Positions 41,327-45,270 of a stretch of 45,270 bases of DNA are shown piece after piece (position 1 is the stretch's first letter; each line of letters starts with the position of its first letter). The notes beneath the pieces were generated by a model. The model searched no databases and was not told the origin of the DNA. It saw only the letters and a program-made list of their open reading frames with translations. The stretch is taken from positions 1 through 45,270 of IMG/VR virus record IMGVR_UViG_3300010885_007319; one strand, given 5' to 3'. Source of the DNA: a virus. Position numbers and translations under genes: made by a program.

Positions 41327-43663
41327 ATGAACGGTGCTGCTGAAGCAATTCTCGAAGACTTATTAAGGAGTAGTAGAGCCCAAGAGGCCATACTGCAAAA
41401 ACTCGCTGGTAGTTTTTCACCTACTAGTGGCGCATCGGCAACAGCTGGATTAACGGCTGTAGGTGTTGCTGCAAAATCTGCCGGAATAGCATTATCAACA
41501 ATAAAAGGTGCGTTTGATTTATTTTCTGGTTTGATATCTGGCTTAGGTAGTATTATTGGACAAACAATTGGACACTTTGTAAACTTAGGTTCTAATCTAT
41601 TTGACTTTGCTAAGAAAGCTGCATATGGTACAGCACAGTTAAGTGACTTCATTAACGTATTCAAAGACTTACCATTAGTTGGTCGAGCATTTGAATTGTT
41701 TGCGGGCGTTATCAAGTATCAAGAAGAATTGCTAGGTGTATATAGAAATTTAAGCAACTCTGGTGCTACGTTTGGCGGCAGCTTAGAAGCAATGAATCAT
41801 GCAGCAAATCAAGCATATCTATCATTGGGAGAATTTCAAAGTGTAGTTCAAAAGAATTCTGACTTGTTTGCCGGCCTAGGTGGTGCAAATGTAGATAGGG
41901 GTATTGTGGCGTTTGTAGATGCTAATAGAAAATTAATGGGGCCTGAAAGTGAATACGCCCAGGGTATTCTTGGATTAGGTGTAACCGCTGAGCAGGCTTC
42001 GGGATTCCTTGCAACTACCATGCGGTCGCAAGGATTTAAAGATAAACAGTCAACTGCTACCGCTGATCAGCTAGCAAAGTACACTAACGAATATGTTAAA
42101 ACTTTGGATGAAATGTCTAGATTAACAGGCATGCGTAGGGATCAAATAGATGAAGAAGTTAAAAAAGCTGAACAAGATTCATTATTTGAAACATTTAAAG
42201 ACGGATTGAGTAGTGCGCAGGCAGCAGCAGCAACAAATATGATTGCAATGGCTGCTCCGTATGGTAAGGCAGCAGTAGATGAGGTCAAAGCAAGATTACG
42301 AGGGTTAGATGTACCTGTATCAGAAGCAGGCGCAAAATTAGCTATTGTAACTAATGGAATAAGTTTGACAGGCGAAGGAATACGTAAAGCAATGGAATCG
42401 GGTGACCCAGCGGCTGTGCAAAAAGCAATGGGCGACTATCTTGGCGGTATGGCAACCGCTCAAAATCAAACTGTTAAACAAGTTGGAACGCTAGGCCAAG
42501 CTGCTGGAGTTTTAGGTGACATGGTAAATGGCCCACTCCAGCGTATGGGCAGGCTAATGGAAAAAGGCATGACATTTGAACAGGCTTTGCAACAAGCTAA
42601 TTTAGATCAAGCAAACGCTGCCACTGGCTCAGCCGCAAGATTGGCAAAAGCAGAACAAAATATTAAAACATTTGGTAGTAACATGAATGACATATTCATG
42701 GAACTAATTGGTCCTCTTACAGGACCATTAATGACATTTAGTACTAGCATACTAAAAACAATAACTGAATTTACCAAAAGTGAAGGATTTACTAACACAA
42801 TTAAAGAAGTTACTAATACAATGAATGATGTTTTTGACTGGCTAAGTACAGCACTTACGGAATCTAAAGAAGTAATAGGTGATGTTTTTAAATGGTTAGG
42901 TACATCATTTACACAGATTAAATCTGCATTCGAATGGGAAGGCATAAAAGGTGGGTTTACAAAAATATTTGAAAAGATTGGTCAAGGGATTGGTAATATT
43001 TGGCAATATGTAGAACCTGGATTTACAAAATTGTGGGAGAGTGCAACACCTTCATTAATCTCAGCATTTAATGGAATAGTAGATTTTATAAGTCCTTATT
43101 TGAAAAAAGCGCTTGATGTAGTTATAGATTCAGTAAATGATTGGATCTATGAAAAAACAGGTATTGGTGAAAGTTCTGCAGATAGACAACAACGTCAAAT
43201 GCTAGAGCAAACAAAATATTATCAAAATTGGATGGAAGATCAAAAGAAAAAAATTGGTCTCCTTGGTAACAACGGATTACAACAGGTTGGACTTACTGGC
43301 TATTCAGATATGGATAAAAAGGCTATATTTGAAAAATTTCAATCTGATCGATCAGTTAATTCTACAGATGCAATACGAGCAAGTGGTGGCCAACGCCATA
43401 GTGGTACAATTGGTATGACCGGTAACTGGTGGGAGAAAGAAGACACAACTGTTAACATACAAAAAGGTGAAACTGTTGTTACACCCAGCCAAATGGAACA
43501 GATTGTAGGCGCAGCAAGCCAGACTGGCCTTGCACAAAGCATACAACAGTTAAATAGTTTAACAGCACAGATGCTGACACAAATGAAACAAACAGCAGAA
43601 TATACAAGAAGAACCTATGATGCTACCAGAGCATTAGGTGGAAATCTATTTGAGGCAGCATAA
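41327..43663 (+). CDS. Tape measure protein (gp29-like role)
   Basis: 778 residues; the tape measure sets tail length and is ejected with DNA. The sequence is largely helical. Three hydrophobic Gly/Ala-rich stretches occur near residues 38-100 (ATAGLTAVGVAAKSAGIALS..., FSGLISGLGSIIGQTIG), typical of membrane-inserting segments of tape measures. Middle part: long amphipathic helices (QASGFLATTMRSQGFKD, AKYTNEYVKTLDEMSRL). C-terminal part: repeated W-containing blocks (VFDWLSTALTES, VFKWLGTSFTQI, FEWEGIKGGF) and a beta/helical tail ending LTAQMLTQMKQTAEYTRRTYDATRALGGNLF. T4 gp29 is 590 aa, so this is longer. It lies beside gp26 and before the portal. GGTGG precedes the ATG by 10 bases. Confidence 0.8.
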   Translation: MNGAAEAILEDLLRSSRAQEAILQKLAGSFSPTSGASATAGLTAVGVAAKSAGIALSTIKGAFDLFSGLISGLGSIIGQTIGHFVNLGSNLFDFAKKAAYGTAQLSDFINVFKDLPLVGRAFELFAGVIKYQEELLGVYRNLSNSGATFGGSLEAMNHAANQAYLSLGEFQSVVQKNSDLFAGLGGANVDRGIVAFVDANRKLMGPESEYAQGILGLGVTAEQASGFLATTMRSQGFKDKQSTATADQLAKYTNEYVKTLDEMSRLTGMRRDQIDEEVKKAEQDSLFETFKDGLSSAQAAAATNMIAMAAPYGKAAVDEVKARLRGLDVPVSEAGAKLAIVTNGISLTGEGIRKAMESGDPAAVQKAMGDYLGGMATAQNQTVKQVGTLGQAAGVLGDMVNGPLQRMGRLMEKGMTFEQALQQANLDQANAATGSAARLAKAEQNIKTFGSNMNDIFMELIGPLTGPLMTFSTSILKTITEFTKSEGFTNTIKEVTNTMNDVFDWLSTALTESKEVIGDVFKWLGTSFTQIKSAFEWEGIKGGFTKIFEKIGQGIGNIWQYVEPGFTKLWESATPSLISAFNGIVDFISPYLKKALDVVIDSVNDWIYEKTGIGESSADRQQRQMLEQTKYYQNWMEDQKKKIGLLGNNGLQQVGLTGYSDMDKKAIFEKFQSDRSVNSTDAIRASGGQRHSGTIGMTGNWWEKEDTTVNIQKGETVVTPSQMEQIVGAASQTGLAQSIQQLNSLTAQMLTQMKQTAEYTRRTYDATRALGGNLFEAA

Positions 43664-43665
43664 CG

Positions 43666-44190
43666 ATGGCAAACCCAATATTTTACGTTTATCAATATGT
43701 AGATGAAGAAGGTATTCCTTTCTATATTGGTAAAGGTAGCAAAGATCGTATTAATGAAAGTCACTTGCCTTGGATACAAATTCCTCCTGTAGAACGCAGA
43801 CAGTTTATTCAAACTAATATGGAAGAAAAAGCTGCATTTGATTTAGAAATTGAATTAATTAAAAAATATGGTAGAAAAAAAGACGGTGGGATATTAGAAA
43901 ATATAAAACTAACACGATGGGTTTCACAAGCTGGATGGTGTCATTCAGCTGATACTAAGAAAAAAATATCTGAAAAAAATACTGGAAAAGTTAGAACTGA
44001 AGAACATAAAAAAAATTATCGTAAGCCTAAAACAGCAGAACACGCAGAAAAAATAAGACAGGCAAATTTAGGAAGACCGGATGACGGACGATATAGTAAA
44101 ATATCTCAAACAACAAAAGGTAGACCTTGGTCTACAGCAAGAAGAGAAGCACAAATGAAAAAACAAAATGCCAAAGGAGTATTAGCATGA
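43666..44190 (+). CDS. GIY-YIG homing endonuclease with NUMOD3 motifs
   Basis: 174 residues. GIY-YIG core: FYVYQYVDEEGIPFYIGKGSKDRI (about 6-29), a normal first part (YVYxY / FYIGKG), with E in AAFDLEIELIKKYGR (about 63) as the catalytic Glu candidate. The C-terminal half carries NUMOD3-type repeats: HSADTKKKISEKNTGKVRTEEHKK, then PKTAEHAEKIRQANLGRP and ISQTTKGRPWS, which bind DNA in Seg/Mob-type enzymes. Start 2 bases after the tape measure stop; end overlaps the portal ATG by ATGA. It is a freestanding mobile gene inserted neatly between tape measure and portal genes. Codon use is more A-rich than its neighbours. Confidence 0.88.
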   Translation: MANPIFYVYQYVDEEGIPFYIGKGSKDRINESHLPWIQIPPVERRQFIQTNMEEKAAFDLEIELIKKYGRKKDGGILENIKLTRWVSQAGWCHSADTKKKISEKNTGKVRTEEHKKNYRKPKTAEHAEKIRQANLGRPDDGRYSKISQTTKGRPWSTARREAQMKKQNAKGVLA

Positions 44191-45270
44191 GCTGGCGCAA
44201 GTACTTCACACCCGCAGATACTTCGGGTAAACGAAGCCCAGTTAGCGGATCATTATCATACGACGGTAATACAAACCCCAGCAGAACTAATTATTCTAGC
44301 TATTTGCCCGATGTATACTCTGGACATCCAAATCGTTTAGAACGTTATGGTCAGTACGATACCATGGATTGGGACTCAGAAGTCAACGCTGCATTTGATA
44401 TCCTAGCTGAGTTTTGCACACAGGCCAACGACGAAAACAAAACTCCTTTTCAAGTATTTTTCAAAGAACAGGCCACTAGTACTGAAATACGTATTATTAA
44501 AAAGTATCTACAACAGTGGACCAAACTAAACAAATTTGACAAACGTATTTTCAAAATTGTACGTAACGCATTCAAATATGGTGATGTATTCTTTGTCCGT
44601 GATCCAGAAACACAGGCATGGATGTATGTTGATCCAGCCAAAGTAGACAAGGTCATTGTTAACGAATCAGAAGGTAAGAAGCCTGAACAATATATGATTC
44701 GCGACTTCAATCCCAATCTAGAAACGCTGGCAACTACTGCTATTCAGCCCAGTGATGTACACGGCGGTGGCAGTCAGTTTGGTGGCAGCTACGGTACCGG
44801 TCAGGGAGGTGCAGGCGGGTCACGTGGCATGGTTGGATCATTTCCTACCAACACCAGTGGCAGCAGATTTAGTCAAAATCAAAATCAATATGCAATTGAT
44901 GCCAAACATGTGATCCACATTAGCATGAGTGAAGGTATTGACAACAACTATCCATTTGGTAATAGCCTAATGGAAAGTATTTTCAAAGTATTCAAACAGA
45001 AAGAATTATTAGAAGATGCTATTATCATCTATCGTGTACAACGTGCGCCTGAACGTAGAGTATTTTACATTGATGTAGGAAATATGCCCAGCCATTTGGC
45101 CATGAGCTTTGTAGAACGTGTTAAAAACGAAGTAAATCAACGCCGTATTCCCAGTTCAACTGGTGGTAGTCAAACTGTGGTAGACAGTGGATATAACCCG
45201 TTAAGCATCAACGAAGACTACTTTTTTCCGCAAACTAGCGAAGGGCGCGGCAGTAAAGTTGAAATTTTGC
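44187..45270 (+). CDS. gp20: Portal protein gp20, N-terminal part (3' end outside window)
   Basis: 361 codons are in the window and the frame is open to its end, so the gene is cut by the edge; T4 gp20 has 524 residues. It forms the dodecameric ring through which DNA enters the head and to which the tail binds. The start MSWRKYFTPADTSGK and the stretches LDLL-like NRLERYGQYDTMDWDSEVNAAFDILAEFC, KYGDVFFVRDP, HVIHISMSEGIDNNYPFGNSLME and IIIYRVQRAPERRVFYIDVGNMP are the T4-type portal pattern. A Gly/Ser-rich insert (GGGSQFGGSYGTGQGGAGG, about 192-212) is unusual. The start codon overlaps the stop of the homing endonuclease (ATGA). Confidence 0.95.
   Translation, partial: MSWRKYFTPADTSGKRSPVSGSLSYDGNTNPSRTNYSSYLPDVYSGHPNRLERYGQYDTMDWDSEVNAAFDILAEFCTQANDENKTPFQVFFKEQATSTEIRIIKKYLQQWTKLNKFDKRIFKIVRNAFKYGDVFFVRDPETQAWMYVDPAKVDKVIVNESEGKKPEQYMIRDFNPNLETLATTAIQPSDVHGGGSQFGGSYGTGQGGAGGSRGMVGSFPTNTSGSRFSQNQNQYAIDAKHVIHISMSEGIDNNYPFGNSLMESIFKVFKQKELLEDAIIIYRVQRAPERRVFYIDVGNMPSHLAMSFVERVKNEVNQRRIPSSTGGSQTVVDSGYNPLSINEDYFFPQTSEGRGSKVEIL

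Noticed and set aside
1-45270. CRISPR array, insertion sequence or attachment site
   Set aside because: No regularly spaced direct repeats, no transposase or integrase gene, and no tRNA gene that could serve as attachment site was seen.

Overview
This window is a piece of the genome of a large contractile-tailed phage of the T4 superfamily. The support is direct: homologues of T4 RNase H, gp55 (late sigma factor), gp47/gp46 (recombination nuclease), gp53, gp5, gp25, gp6, gp26, a tape measure protein and gp20 (portal) lie here together. Many of the remaining small proteins look like conserved hypotheticals of marine and freshwater T4-like phages, the group around T4-like cyanophages and pelagiphages. 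The DNA is AT-rich, genes are packed with ATGA/TAATG overlaps, and no integrase, rRNA, tRNA or CRISPR was seen. No photosynthesis gene is present, so the host cannot be named; the sigma70-type promoters only suggest an ordinary bacterial host.

Layout. Positions 1-7671 (+ strand) hold metabolism and replication genes: the tail end of queE (7-deazaguanine synthesis), an RNase H/FEN nuclease, several small conserved proteins, a MoxR-type AAA+ ATPase and its VWA partner carrying an HExxH motif (each with its own sigma70-like promoter), more small proteins, and thyA. Positions 7733-34324 (- strand) are one 26.6-kb structural operon. It is transcribed from gp53 and neighbours through a hub protein, gp5, gp25 and gp6 into a giant 4253-residue structural protein, and ends with a 215-residue protein and three paralogous tail proteins. 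A hairpin terminator closes it at 7674-7706. Positions 34383-39130 (+) hold gp55, gp47, gp46, two small basic proteins and a GIY-YIG-like protein. Positions 39131-39642 hold no gene, but the first part is GC-rich and strongly folded and looks like an undescribed structured RNA. Positions 39643-45270 hold a Gly/Ala-rich protein, gp26 and a small partner (- strand), the tape measure gene, a GIY-YIG homing endonuclease and the start of the portal gene.

How it fits together. Replication and recombination genes have sigma70-like promoters (TTGACA / TATAAT, 16-17 bp spacing) that the host polymerase can read early. gp55, encoded here, would direct transcription from T4-type late promoters (TATAAATA and close variants). 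These are found before structural genes, for example at 11626, 41261, 41292 and 39609.

Most interesting points: (1) the folded non-coding region at 39131-39480, with a 12-bp stem containing two G-U pairs; (2) a 10-bp inverted repeat around the start of the gene at 2446 with a late-promoter-like element in its loop, a layout like the T4 early-off/late-on translational switch; (3) a predicted seven-bladed FG-GAP beta-propeller inside the 4253-residue tail protein; (4) a gp5 spike with its lytic domain moved to the C-terminus as an SLT-type transglycosylase; (5) the phage MoxR/VWA-metallopeptidase pair.
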